Source: CAYJBH01 sp964368815 (GTDB taxonomy: Bacteria > Bacillota > Clostridia > Oscillospirales > Ruminococcaceae). Taken from it: DNA of 64,000 nucleotides. Positions 51,484-60,528 of this stretch are shown here, piece by piece. The notes under the pieces were generated by a model that did no database searches, was not told where the DNA came from, and worked only from the letters and a program-made list of their open reading frames with translations. The first letter of the stretch is position 1. Each line of letters opens with the position of its first letter. Position numbers and translations under genes: made by a program. The stretch spans positions 27,570 to 91,569 of the forward strand of contig CAYJDA010000007.1 of assembly GCA_964368815.1 (NCBI GenBank), read 5' to 3'.

Positions 51484-52995
51484 ATGAAAAAGTATTTTTT
51501 AGGTGTTGATATAGGTACATCACAATCAAAGGGTGTAATATGCGATGAGCAGGGAAAGGTTATGGCCTCTCATGCAATCGATCATACAACTAAAGAAAGC
51601 AAACCGGGCTTTTTTGAGCATGATGCCGAGCAGATATGGTACGCAGAACTCTGCCTTATAACAAAGGCTTTGTTAAAAAAATCAGAGCTTTCAGCTGAGC
51701 AAATTCATGCGGTTGGCTGTAGTGCTATAGGCCCCTGCCTACTGCCGGTAGATTCCGATAACAACCCCCTATATAACGGTATTCTTTATGGTATAGACAG
51801 TCGTGGTGAGGAGGAAAGGCAACAGCTAAGGGATGAGTTTGGCGAAGAATTTATCCTTAACCACACCGGCAATGTGCTAACAACTCAGGCGGTTGGACCT
51901 AAAGTTCTTTGGCTTGAAAATAATGAACCCGAGGTATATGAAAAAACAGATTGTTTTATGACGGCATCGAGCTATATGGTGTGTAAGCTTACCGGAGAAA
52001 GAGTAATAGATCACTATACGGCTGCCGCCGGGTATACCCCGCTATATGATATTGATAACCAGTGCTGGAGCGATGTTTTTTGTAAACGCCTGTTAGGAAA
52101 TGCTAAGCTGCCAACATTAAAATGGAGTAACGAAATCGCCGGAACTATTACCGAAGTAGCATCACAAGATACAGGGCTTGCCGTCGGAACTCCGGTTGTA
52201 GTTGGAAGTGCCGATGCCGGAAGTGAGGCATTGAGTAGCGGCGTGGTTCAAAGCGGCAAAGTTATGCTTATGTTTGGATCAACAATATTTGTTATAGCCG
52301 TATTAGATAAACAGGTTAAAAGCAATACTCTATGGGCTTCGCCATATCTGTTTAAAAACAGCTATGCAGTAGCTGCCGGCATGAGTGCCGCAGGTTCCAT
52401 AACCGGTTGGTTTAAAAAAGAATTTTGCCACGACCTTATTCACAAATCATCCGAAACCGGAATTAATGTATACGACTTAATGATGGAGGAGACAAAAAAG
52501 GTTCCCAAGGGCAGTGGTGGGCTGTTGGTGCTTCCATATTTTAACGGTGAACGTACCCCAATAAACGACCCTGATGCAACTGCAACCATCTTTGGACTTA
52601 CCTTTAAACATTCACGAGCACATATCTATCGTGCAATATTCGAGGGTGTGGGATACGGAATAAGGCATATCGACGAATGTTGCGGCGGATTTGGCGACGA
52701 TGTTGAAATCTTTTGTGTTGGAGGTGGCTCAAAAAGCGGCGAATGGATGCAGATAATAAGTGATATTCTTAACAAAGATGTTACTGTTAACAAGGTTACT
52801 CTCGGCGCATCCTACGGCAATGCATTTTTAGCGGGACTCGGTATTGGAGAACTAAAAAGTATTGATGATATTAATAGCTGGGTAACCGTTGAAAAACGTT
52901 ATAAACCTGATACAAACCGCAAGGTATATGACAAATATTACCAACTATACAAACAGCTATATATCAATACAAAAGACATTATGCATGAGCTATAA
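51484..52995 (+). CDS. FGGY-family carbohydrate kinase
   Basis: The ASKHA fold begins FLGVDIGTSQSKGVICDE, with later GSADAGSEALSSG and GGGSKSGEWMQIISDIL motifs. The length of 503 residues and overall pattern are nearest xylulokinase and related pentulose kinases. It would phosphorylate the sugar brought in by the ABC importer or made by the dehydrogenase. It is the last gene of the run and ends before a strong bidirectional terminator. Confidence 0.92.
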   Translation: MKKYFLGVDIGTSQSKGVICDEQGKVMASHAIDHTTKESKPGFFEHDAEQIWYAELCLITKALLKKSELSAEQIHAVGCSAIGPCLLPVDSDNNPLYNGILYGIDSRGEEERQQLRDEFGEEFILNHTGNVLTTQAVGPKVLWLENNEPEVYEKTDCFMTASSYMVCKLTGERVIDHYTAAAGYTPLYDIDNQCWSDVFCKRLLGNAKLPTLKWSNEIAGTITEVASQDTGLAVGTPVVVGSADAGSEALSSGVVQSGKVMLMFGSTIFVIAVLDKQVKSNTLWASPYLFKNSYAVAAGMSAAGSITGWFKKEFCHDLIHKSSETGINVYDLMMEETKKVPKGSGGLLVLPYFNGERTPINDPDATATIFGLTFKHSRAHIYRAIFEGVGYGIRHIDECCGGFGDDVEIFCVGGGSKSGEWMQIISDILNKDVTVNKVTLGASYGNAFLAGLGIGELKSIDDINSWVTVEKRYKPDTNRKVYDKYYQLYKQLYINTKDIMHEL

Positions 52996-53034
52996 CCAAT
53001 AATTTATCAAAACAAATATACAGCTACTGTTAAA

Positions 53035-53075
53035 AAAAGGCTTCAATGTGAACCGTGTTCACATTGAAGCCTTTT
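53035..53075. terminator. Bidirectional intrinsic terminator
   Basis: Near-perfect 19-base arms (AAAAGGCTTCAATGTGAAC and its complement) with a 3-base loop lie between the convergent kinase and esterase genes. Confidence 0.88.
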
Positions 53076-53135
53076 GTGTGGAGGGACGAAGGCTTCAAAA
53101 CATTACGCTCAGCCTTAAATCTCTAACAACAGCAG

Positions 53136-54179
53136 TCAGGAATTAATTTTACTTTTAATAAATTTAATAAACATTTCCCAGTCGTATTTAAGCAGCTCGT
53201 GCTTTCCCTCTCGTAGGTGGTAACCTATTTTTCCGGAATGATATACTGTAGGTGTTGTAGGAATATCTGTTTCACACATTAGTCCGTTTTCGCCGTACCT
53301 ATTGTATGCTTCGGATGCGCACACTGCCGAAAGAAATTCATTTTTTGGGCATGCCCAAGCATCATCAATTGCCGATGCAACATAAAGATATCTAGGCGCT
53401 ATTAATGATAGTAAATAATGTTGGTCGAACGGCATTGTCTTCTCGGCAGACGCATATTTTTGGTAATTTATGGCAAACCAAAAAGGAAAAATTTTGGTAA
53501 TATCGCTAACTTTTTCGCCGGTGTTGCCTCTTGCTAACGCTGCACCTCCCGCACCGGAATTGTTAGAAACTGTAAAAAATATTCTCTCATCCATTGCCGC
53601 GGTAAGTAATGCGGTTTTTCCAAGCCTTGAATGCCCGACGACCGAGATATAATCCTTATTAACAAGAGGACTTTCGCATAAATAATCCACAACTGCAATA
53701 AGCCCCATCGACCAACAACATATTTTTCCCGGTCGAGCATCAGCAGTAAAATCAACATCCATGCATGCACAAATGCCGGTGTTAAAATCATTATCATCTG
53801 TGGTTATGTCCTGATAATAAACGTTAACAAACATGAACCCACTATCCGTTACAGTTTTGATTATCTCGGTATCGCTATCTTCAAAACGTTTAAATGAAAT
53901 ATGTAAAAATGTCGGTAGGTTAGTACAGCCGCTCGGATATGCAATATCAATATCGAAACTGTAACTTTTATTTGCGGATATGAGGCATGTTAACTTTATT
54001 TTTTCGCAGGTTGCCCCCTGAAGATAGTCCTCTGTTTTATTGATTACCTCTGCGCCGGTAACACTGAACTTTTGCGGGGGGATGCCGAATAATTCAGCTG
54101 TTATTATCTCATATGTCTTGGCTTTATCAATAATGTTCGGTAGCTGCAAAGCAGATATGCAGTTAGATATGTTATGCAT
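53136..54179 (-). CDS. CE15-like (glucuronoyl esterase family) alpha/beta hydrolase, no signal peptide
   Basis: The nucleophile elbow GHSRLGK has Ser184. The family segments 'NNSGAGGAALARGNTGEKV', FPFWF, MPFDQHYLLSLIAPR and 'ASAIDDAWACPKNEF' follow, and EGKHELL supplies His327. These are hallmarks of bacterial CE15 glucuronoyl methylesterases, which split esters between glucuronic acid and alcohols such as methanol or lignin. The N-terminus has no signal or membrane segment, so the enzyme should work inside the cell on imported oligosaccharide. An acetyl esterase of the same fold is an alternative. It follows two URO-D-like genes. Confidence 0.82.
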   Translation of the reverse strand: MHNISNCISALQLPNIIDKAKTYEIITAELFGIPPQKFSVTGAEVINKTEDYLQGATCEKIKLTCLISANKSYSFDIDIAYPSGCTNLPTFLHISFKRFEDSDTEIIKTVTDSGFMFVNVYYQDITTDDNDFNTGICACMDVDFTADARPGKICCWSMGLIAVVDYLCESPLVNKDYISVVGHSRLGKTALLTAAMDERIFFTVSNNSGAGGAALARGNTGEKVSDITKIFPFWFAINYQKYASAEKTMPFDQHYLLSLIAPRYLYVASAIDDAWACPKNEFLSAVCASEAYNRYGENGLMCETDIPTTPTVYHSGKIGYHLREGKHELLKYDWEMFIKFIKSKINS

Positions 54180-54230
54180 TATAATCCTTTACTTTATTTA
54201 TTAGCCTGTTAGGAAAATGAAATTTGTTGT

Positions 54231-55247
54231 TTAGTTGTTAATATTTGCCATGAAAACATCCCTTGCCCAACCGGCCCATTCCTCGCTGACTCCTATGTCT
54301 TGGTATGTGGGATAGTCTTTTAATATCAAGGAACCCTTCCCTTTAAATGCAGTAATCATCTTTAACGCTTCACTCTCAATAAACTCCTTGTCGCCTGTCG
54401 GCAAGGTTTTTTGTATATCCAGTGGCGACCAAAAGCTTACTCTGCCCGAAAACTCGTCTGCCATTTTTTGGTAGCCGTATGTGCCCAGCTGGTCGAACTG
54501 TAAAACATCTATTCCGGCGTCAATAAAGTCCTCCATAAAACCATAGTTATAGCCGCAGGAATGTACAAAGAGATGCATACCATTTTCATGTAGTTTTTCT
54601 GCAATTGCCTTGTAAACAGGTTTAAACAATGTTCTAAATGAGTCCGGGCTGATAAAGGTCCTGTCCTGCGTGCCCCAATCGTCGACAAGAATTAAACCGT
54701 CTACATAGTAGTTTTTAAGCGTTTCTATCAGCTCAAGATTAGCCTTTAAAATTTTATCGAGAAATTTTACAACATTTTCCGGCTCTAAAACAAGGTCCAT
54801 CAGTGCGTTTGTCATAAGCCGCGTATCTCTTAACACCGAAAAAACCGAAAATGGTGAACCGGCTAAAATATATTCGCTACAGTTTTTATTCTCGATTTTG
54901 TCATCCTCGGTTAAAAAGGAAAAATCGAGTTTCGGAAGTTCGAATTTGTCGAGATCATCCCAGCTTTCAAGCGCACCTTTTACACACTCACCCTTAGTTA
55001 AGCCGTTCATTCTTCCCATAATATTTCCGTAAAAATCATAGCAAACTTCACCGTTAAAGTTGTTTGCCTGCTTAATAAGATCGGGGTATTCGCCCCAGCG
55101 CATCTTCTCTTTTAGATGTTCCGGAATAACTAACGAATACAATCTTTTTGTTGAAAAATCATTTTGATTCGGAGGATTAAAACTAACACCCACCCTATCG
55201 GCTTTTTTGTGCTCAATAATGTTTTTAATAATTTCTCTTGAAGTCAT
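54231..55247 (-). CDS. URO-D superfamily protein with HxCG motif (MtaA/CmuA-like)
   Basis: The protein has the URO-D barrel pattern; 'HLFVHSCGYNYGFMEDFIDAGIDVLQFDQ' carries the H-x-C-G motif that binds zinc in MtaA/CmuA-type methyltransferases. A third Cys, usual in those enzymes, is not seen near the C-terminus. It is not a haem-pathway enzyme by context: no other tetrapyrrole genes are present. It sits beside a second URO-D-like gene in a sugar locus, but no corrinoid protein is in the window. Its function is unknown; methyl transfer is a guess. Confidence 0.8.
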   Translation of the reverse strand: MTSREIIKNIIEHKKADRVGVSFNPPNQNDFSTKRLYSLVIPEHLKEKMRWGEYPDLIKQANNFNGEVCYDFYGNIMGRMNGLTKGECVKGALESWDDLDKFELPKLDFSFLTEDDKIENKNCSEYILAGSPFSVFSVLRDTRLMTNALMDLVLEPENVVKFLDKILKANLELIETLKNYYVDGLILVDDWGTQDRTFISPDSFRTLFKPVYKAIAEKLHENGMHLFVHSCGYNYGFMEDFIDAGIDVLQFDQLGTYGYQKMADEFSGRVSFWSPLDIQKTLPTGDKEFIESEALKMITAFKGKGSLILKDYPTYQDIGVSEEWAGWARDVFMANINN

Positions 55248-55277
55248 TATAGCGCTCCTCTTTCCATGATGTTATAA

Positions 55278-56390
55278 CTAAAAAGCCATTCTTATAAAAT
55301 CATTCGGGCCATGCTCGGGTATGCCCAAAATTTCTTTAGCCGTTTTAACATAGTACCAATAGTTTTCAACTGTAATGCCGTTTGGAATTCTGTGGTCGAG
55401 ACCAAAACATACTCTTCCACCTCTCGTCGGCCCGGTTAGCTTATACTCCAGCTCCTTTAATATTGCCGACTTATCCTTTCTCAGCGCATGTTTATCGATG
55501 CCGCCTTTTATAGAAAGGTTAGGATATTTTTTTCTTATCTCAACTATATCCATATCAGCCATAGGCTCAAACGGGAACATGGTGTTAACACCGCAATCGA
55601 TAAAAGCATCAATAACCGGATTGATGTTTCCATCGCTGTCTTGAGAAAAAATCTTGCATCCCTGGCGCTCCATTTCGTCCCAAATCTTACGGTAGTAGGG
55701 TTTCATAAATTCAGTTACTATGTTTGGTCCGATTAATGGCCCCGGTTTTCCTGCTAAATCCTCATGAATGGATACTAAATCTACCGGCAAAATATCCCAC
55801 ACTCGTTCATAAACTTTAAGGGTTGTATCTGCAATTGTTTCAAGAATATCCTCAACTAACTCAGGCTCTTCATAAAAAGCGATACAAAGTTCTTCCTCAC
55901 CCATTAGTTGACGCGGCTCGTCGAAACCACCGGGAACAAATCCAACACTCAGTGTGCCCTCATCCCAAAGTCGGCGGGCGTTAAGCAGCTTTTCCTTGTC
56001 TACTCGCTCCTCCTTAAATAGATAGTCCGGCTTAATTTTTAGCCAATCATCCTGCGTTTTAACCGGGTATTCAAGCGGTAACGGTATGCTCGCACTTGCC
56101 TTTATAAGCTTCACCTTACGCCCATATTTATCTATGGTTACCGTTTCGGTTGAATTATCGGAAACTACAACTTCCTCTCTGTTATTTTCAAGGCCGCAGT
56201 TAACCGGCAACACCATATTTTTTACATTATCAAAACCAAAAGCAGACAGATTAAGCTCTGCCTCGGATGCCCCCTGCTGTATCCACTCTTTATCAAGACC
56301 CACCAACAATCCGAACAGCTCGGTTAGCATTTCTTTGCCGGTGAACTCACCCGTCATATGTGCAATGTAATCCTCTCTACTCCAAAGCAT
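55278..56390 (-). CDS. URO-D superfamily protein without HxCG motif
   Basis: This 370-residue protein shares the barrel pattern of the neighbouring URO-D-like gene ('VDLVSIHEDLAGKPGPLIGP', 'INPVIDAFIDCGVNTMFPFEP'). At the zinc-motif position it reads SQDSDGN instead of H-x-C-G, so the two are not redundant. The function is unknown. ATG 56390 follows AAAGGGAG. A TATAAT box on the minus strand at 56410-56415 may be its promoter, although the -35 is poor. It heads the three-gene minus-strand unit. Confidence 0.8.
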   Translation of the reverse strand: MLWSREDYIAHMTGEFTGKEMLTELFGLLVGLDKEWIQQGASEAELNLSAFGFDNVKNMVLPVNCGLENNREEVVVSDNSTETVTIDKYGRKVKLIKASASIPLPLEYPVKTQDDWLKIKPDYLFKEERVDKEKLLNARRLWDEGTLSVGFVPGGFDEPRQLMGEEELCIAFYEEPELVEDILETIADTTLKVYERVWDILPVDLVSIHEDLAGKPGPLIGPNIVTEFMKPYYRKIWDEMERQGCKIFSQDSDGNINPVIDAFIDCGVNTMFPFEPMADMDIVEIRKKYPNLSIKGGIDKHALRKDKSAILKELEYKLTGPTRGGRVCFGLDHRIPNGITVENYWYYVKTAKEILGIPEHGPNDFIRMAF

Positions 56391-56639
56391 ATTGTGCTCC
56401 CTTTCAAAAATTATACTAATAAAGTCTACTTGATTTCATATTAACATAAATGTTTTTATAATGCAACAACAGCTGGCCAAAAAGAATACTATAAATTATT
56501 AACAAAATTTACAGTGAAAAATTAAAATATTTCACAAAAATCAAAAAAATACTTGTAATAAATAAATTGATGTGATAATATTTTTATGTTATTATCAACT
56601 TAGCAAATGAACAAAGTCTACAGAATTATGGGTTATTTA

Positions 56640-56654
56640 GTGTAATTATTACAC
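56640..56654. promoter_or_regulatory. Palindrome, candidate operator
   Basis: Perfect 7-base arms GTGTAAT and ATTACAC flank one T. It lies between the divergent units, about 70 bases upstream of the plus-strand -35. Confidence 0.5.
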
Positions 56655-56720
56655 AGATATTACAAAAATGTAATTTTATAGAATATTGTGCTCCCTTTTT
56701 TAGGGGTAAATTTGAATGCC

Positions 56721-56749
56721 TTGATAAAGGGTATCACAATTTTTACAAT
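56721..56749 (+). promoter_or_regulatory. Promoter TTGATA-N17-TACAAT
   Basis: The -35 is at 56721-56726 and the -10 at 56744-56749, with 17 bases between, about 88 bases before the first permease start codon. Confidence 0.6.
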
Positions 56750-56836
56750 GTAAGAATTTATCTGCACAATTGTTAAAAATTTTAAGATAATAACACTAAT
56801 ACAATCAATAATCAACAGCGAAGGAAGGAAGGGAAC

Positions 56837-57802
56837 ATGGCCTCAAAAGTTATGGCATCAGGTAAGAAATTGCAAGACCCCTCTACTCAAACGAAGAAAA
56901 AAGGATTTTTATACTATCTAAAGCGGGACAAATTTCTTTATCTATTAATTCTACCATCCTTTATTTTTTTGGTAATCTTCCGATACACCCCGATGTACGG
57001 TATTATCATTGCTTTTCAGGATTACAATATTTTCCAGGGGGTTCTTGGAAGCGAGTTTGTTGGTTTTGAGGTTTTTGAAAGAGCTTTTGGTGAGGAAAGA
57101 TTTTGGCTCTCGGTTCGAAACACAATTGTGCTCAACGTTCTACTATTGTTAGTAATGTTTCCGCTAACCATTATACTGTCGCTGATGTTAAACGAGGTCA
57201 TTCACCTAAAATTTAAGCGACTGGCTCAATCTCTTTTATATCTTCCCCACTTTGTATCTTGGGTTGTTATTGCCGGTCTTGCGTTTAACATGTTTTCAAC
57301 TCGTGACGGTTCCATTAATAATATAATTAAGGATCTCGGATTCGAGCCGATTCCCTTTCTGGTTGACGAAGGTTGGTGGATATTTACATACGTTCTTAGC
57401 AACACCTGGAAGGATATCGGCTGGGGAACTATCATATATCTTGCCGCATTAACGGGTGTTGATGAAGCCTTATATGAAGCTGCATATATAGATGGAGCCA
57501 CTAAATTACAGCGTATTTTATATATAACAATTCCTTCTATTAAACCAACCGTTGTGGTTATGTTTATTCTTCAGCTCAGCAGAATGATGAGTATTGGCCT
57601 GGACGCTCCTTTACTTCTCGGTAACGACGGAGTTATAGCAGTATCAGAAGTTATAAGTACATATGTATACGATATGGGTCTTTTAAATGTTCAATACAGC
57701 TTTGCAACTGCGGTAGGCCTGTTTCAATCGGTAATTAATGTCGGCTTGCTATTACTCGGTCAGAGGTTGGCAAAGGCTATAGGTGAAGACGGAATATTCT
57801 AA
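56837..57802 (+). CDS. Sugar ABC permease (LplB/YteP type)
   Basis: A basic cytoplasmic N-terminus and 'LYLLILPSFIFLVIFRYTPMYGIIIAFQDYN' are typical of LplB/YteP permeases for complex oligosaccharides. The EAA loop is 'EALYEAAYIDGATKLQRILYITIPSIKP'. AAGGAAGGGA precedes the ATG. No ATPase gene lies in the operon. Confidence 0.93.
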   Translation: MASKVMASGKKLQDPSTQTKKKGFLYYLKRDKFLYLLILPSFIFLVIFRYTPMYGIIIAFQDYNIFQGVLGSEFVGFEVFERAFGEERFWLSVRNTIVLNVLLLLVMFPLTIILSLMLNEVIHLKFKRLAQSLLYLPHFVSWVVIAGLAFNMFSTRDGSINNIIKDLGFEPIPFLVDEGWWIFTYVLSNTWKDIGWGTIIYLAALTGVDEALYEAAYIDGATKLQRILYITIPSIKPTVVVMFILQLSRMMSIGLDAPLLLGNDGVIAVSEVISTYVYDMGLLNVQYSFATAVGLFQSVINVGLLLLGQRLAKAIGEDGIF

Positions 57803-57845
57803 GGCTTGACGGCTTTGATTGAGAAATAGAAAGGGACACTTTTTT

Positions 57846-58727
57846 ATGAAAGTTTTTAATAAATTACCTCTCAGCGAGCGTATCGGACTGGTTATCACCT
57901 ATATACTGATTGTTTTTGTAGTATTAGCTAGCCTTTACCCGTTTTTAAACATAGTTTCAACCGCCATGAGTAGCAACCGTGCAATTCTATCCGGTGAGGT
58001 AACCTTTTATCCGATAGAACCACAGCTTGAATCATTTATAGAAATCCTTCAAAAGCAGGATATATGGCGCGCAATCGGCGTGACGGTTTTTGTTGTTCTC
58101 ATGGGAACCGGTATAGGACTGTTTATTACCATCTGCTCGGCATATGCGCTATCTAAAAAAAGGCTTAAAGGTCGCTATGTAATATCGCTGTTATTCCTTT
58201 TTACGCTGTTTTTCAGCGGCGGTATTATCCCCACCTTCTTAGTAGTTGAAGGGCTTGGGCTACTTAATAGTCTTTGGGCGTTAATTCTTCCTACCTGTTT
58301 AAATGTATTTAACTTCATTATTATGAGAACCTTTTTTACCCAGCTACCGGAAAGTTTGGAAGAGGCAGCTATCCTAGACGGTTGTAACGACATATCGGTA
58401 TTGATGCGAATCGTTCTTCCGCTATCGTTGCCCATTATCGCAACCATCGGCCTATTTTATGCGGTTACCTACTGGAACGAGTATTTTACAAGCTTGATGT
58501 ACATTACCGATCCTGAAAACTTTACCCTACAGCTAAAGCTTCGTCAGCTGATTTTTACCGAAGAGCTTAATCAACTGGGTACCGGTGAGGGACTAGGTCA
58601 ACAGGTAATGCCGGAATCGCTTAGGGCGGCAAGTATTGTTGTTTCCACTGTGCCGATCATCGTTATTTATCCCTGGCTACAAAAATATTTTGTTAAGGGC
58701 GTTATGCTCGGCGGCGTTAAGGGTTAA
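57846..58727 (+). CDS. Sugar ABC permease (LplC/YtcP type)
   Basis: The protein has six helices, the EAA loop 'LEEAAILDGCNDISVLMRIVLPLSLP' and the family C-terminus KYFVKGVMLGGVKG. ATG 57846 with an AAAGGGA site is preferred to the in-frame TTG 57819. It pairs with the LplB-type permease. Confidence 0.93.
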   Translation: MKVFNKLPLSERIGLVITYILIVFVVLASLYPFLNIVSTAMSSNRAILSGEVTFYPIEPQLESFIEILQKQDIWRAIGVTVFVVLMGTGIGLFITICSAYALSKKRLKGRYVISLLFLFTLFFSGGIIPTFLVVEGLGLLNSLWALILPTCLNVFNFIIMRTFFTQLPESLEEAAILDGCNDISVLMRIVLPLSLPIIATIGLFYAVTYWNEYFTSLMYITDPENFTLQLKLRQLIFTEELNQLGTGEGLGQQVMPESLRAASIVVSTVPIIVIYPWLQKYFVKGVMLGGVKG

Positions 58728-58793
58728 TGTTTATGGATACTTAATGGCAATACGTCATTTTAAAGTATAATATTAGTAAAATGGAGGAAATTT

Positions 58794-60407
58794 ATGAAAA
58801 ACAAGAAAAGACTATTGGCTATGCTATTGTCCGGCACAATAATGCTAACAATGCTTGCCAGCTGTTCTTCGGACTCCGAGCCAGCAGGAGATGATGCTCC
58901 TGCAGATGTAACATCGGAAGCCGGAACAGAGGATACCGCTGCTCCTGCAGACGGTGAACTAATCCCGATTACAGCTATGCTGTTCGACCGCGCTAACACA
59001 CCTGAATCTGAAGGCACCGTAGACAATAACCGTTGGACAGAGTTCCTTAACGAAGAGCTTGCAGAGCGTGGCGGTACCGTATCATACGTTACAGTTCCTC
59101 GTAGTGAAGAAGCAACAAAAATCCCGGTTATGATGGCTTCGGGTACTGCTGCTGACATCATGATGATGTACAACTCATCATTAGTTGCAGACTTTTATAA
59201 CGATGGCGGAACCTACGACTTTGCTCCCTACATGGACGCTGCACCACAGATGTTAGAGTACATCGGTGAAGACGTTATCGCAATGGGTAGAAATGCCGAG
59301 GGCGAACAGTGGGGTATTCCGGCACGTCGTTCCACAGTTGCAAGAACCAACGCCTTTATCCGTGAGGACTGGTTAACAGATCTTGGTATGGAAATACCGG
59401 AAACCGTTGAAGATTTCTACGATGCAATGGTAGCATTTAAGAATGAAAATCCGGACGGTGTTGACCCGGCACAGGTTGTTGCATACAGCACTAACAACCA
59501 TCTTTTCCGCTACACCTTCTCGGAGCCTGAATTCTTAAACAGCAACGACTATTTAATTTACTATGAGCAAATTCGTCCCTATGCAGATGAAGGATTTGTT
59601 GAGTATCTTAAGTTTGCAAATCAGCTTTATAACGAAGGCTTAATGGATCCTGAGTACTTTGCTCATGACGACTTCGGTCAGACACAAAAAGAGCAGATGG
59701 TTGCAGGACAGCTTGGATACCTTGAAGCAGACGCTAACTACAACGTTGATACCCTTCGTGGTTCACTACTTCAAAATCTCCAGATAAATGATCCGGATGC
59801 CGAGATGGTTTCTATGCTACCACTTCAAAACGTGCATGATGGCGAAGTTTACAACAGAACATACCCAGAAACCGGTGCGTTCTTATTCATGCCAAAAACA
59901 GCAGAGAACCCAGAGATGGTTATGCAGTACCTAGACGTATTGTCGGGTGATGCAGGATTTGCAATCTTCCACGGTATCGAAGGCGAGCACTTTGAGTATG
60001 TTGACGGTGTTCCGGTTGTTATAGATGCTGAGCACAATGCAACAACAAAAGACTACCACCGTCATGACCTATTCTTGGTAGGTAACCAGGGTTACTACCA
60101 GACTGAGGAAGAGTTTATCGCAGCTACTGCGAAGGAGCTTCCCGGATATGAAGAGTATGTTACTGCCAACTACAGCAATGCTGCTGCAGGCATCAGACTA
60201 CCTAACGTAGACTATGTTTCACCAACACAGGCAGAACAGCATGCAAACTACTCAACAATATATAACGACTACATGACAAGAATTATCACAGGCGCTCCTG
60301 AAGATGTAGAGGCTACATTTGAAGAAATGAGAGCAGAATATGATAAGTATGAAATAGACATAGTAGTAGAAGAAAGAACTGCCTATTTTGAGGCTCTTTT
60401 CGGATAA
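58794..60407 (+). CDS. Oligosaccharide-binding lipoprotein (LplA/LipO type)
   Basis: The lipobox signal LTMLASC is followed by an acidic Ala/Glu/Asp linker (~30 residues) and a ~490-residue solute-binding fold. 'DIMMMYNSSLVADFYNDGG' and 'EDWLTDLGMEIPETVEDFYDAM' are typical of binding proteins paired with LplB/LplC permeases, many of which take up plant or host polysaccharide fragments. A strong terminator hairpin follows the stop. Confidence 0.93.
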   Translation: MKNKKRLLAMLLSGTIMLTMLASCSSDSEPAGDDAPADVTSEAGTEDTAAPADGELIPITAMLFDRANTPESEGTVDNNRWTEFLNEELAERGGTVSYVTVPRSEEATKIPVMMASGTAADIMMMYNSSLVADFYNDGGTYDFAPYMDAAPQMLEYIGEDVIAMGRNAEGEQWGIPARRSTVARTNAFIREDWLTDLGMEIPETVEDFYDAMVAFKNENPDGVDPAQVVAYSTNNHLFRYTFSEPEFLNSNDYLIYYEQIRPYADEGFVEYLKFANQLYNEGLMDPEYFAHDDFGQTQKEQMVAGQLGYLEADANYNVDTLRGSLLQNLQINDPDAEMVSMLPLQNVHDGEVYNRTYPETGAFLFMPKTAENPEMVMQYLDVLSGDAGFAIFHGIEGEHFEYVDGVPVVIDAEHNATTKDYHRHDLFLVGNQGYYQTEEEFIAATAKELPGYEEYVTANYSNAAAGIRLPNVDYVSPTQAEQHANYSTIYNDYMTRIITGAPEDVEATFEEMRAEYDKYEIDIVVEERTAYFEALFG

Positions 60408-60429
60408 TAATCAATCCTGATATGTCTTC

Positions 60430-60465
60430 AAAGGACGGCGACTGATATGAGTAGCCGTCCTTTTT
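60430..60465 (+). terminator. Intrinsic terminator or attenuator within the operon
   Basis: Arms AAAGGACGGC and GCCGTCCTTT, extended by ACT/AGT, are followed by a T run. It lies after the binding-protein gene and before the oxidoreductases, so it should reduce expression of the catabolic genes relative to the transporter. Confidence 0.85.
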
Positions 60466-60528
60466 GTAAGAAAAAGTGTTTATTTTTATTAGTGTAATCA
60501 AAAAATTAAGAAAGGAACCAGTTAGCTT

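Larger units (their letters stand above)
56405..56836. other. Divergent intergenic control region
   Basis: This AT-rich stretch of over 400 bases separates the URO-D/CE15 unit from the transporter operon. It holds the palindrome and promoter listed separately, and a 16-base repeat (56683-56698) of the sequence at the URO-D start (56389-56404). I see no gene in it. Confidence 0.7.

Noticed and set aside
54231..56390. Haem biosynthesis genes (uroporphyrinogen decarboxylase)
   Set aside because: Sequences diverge from HemE, two copies sit in a sugar locus, and no other tetrapyrrole gene is near.
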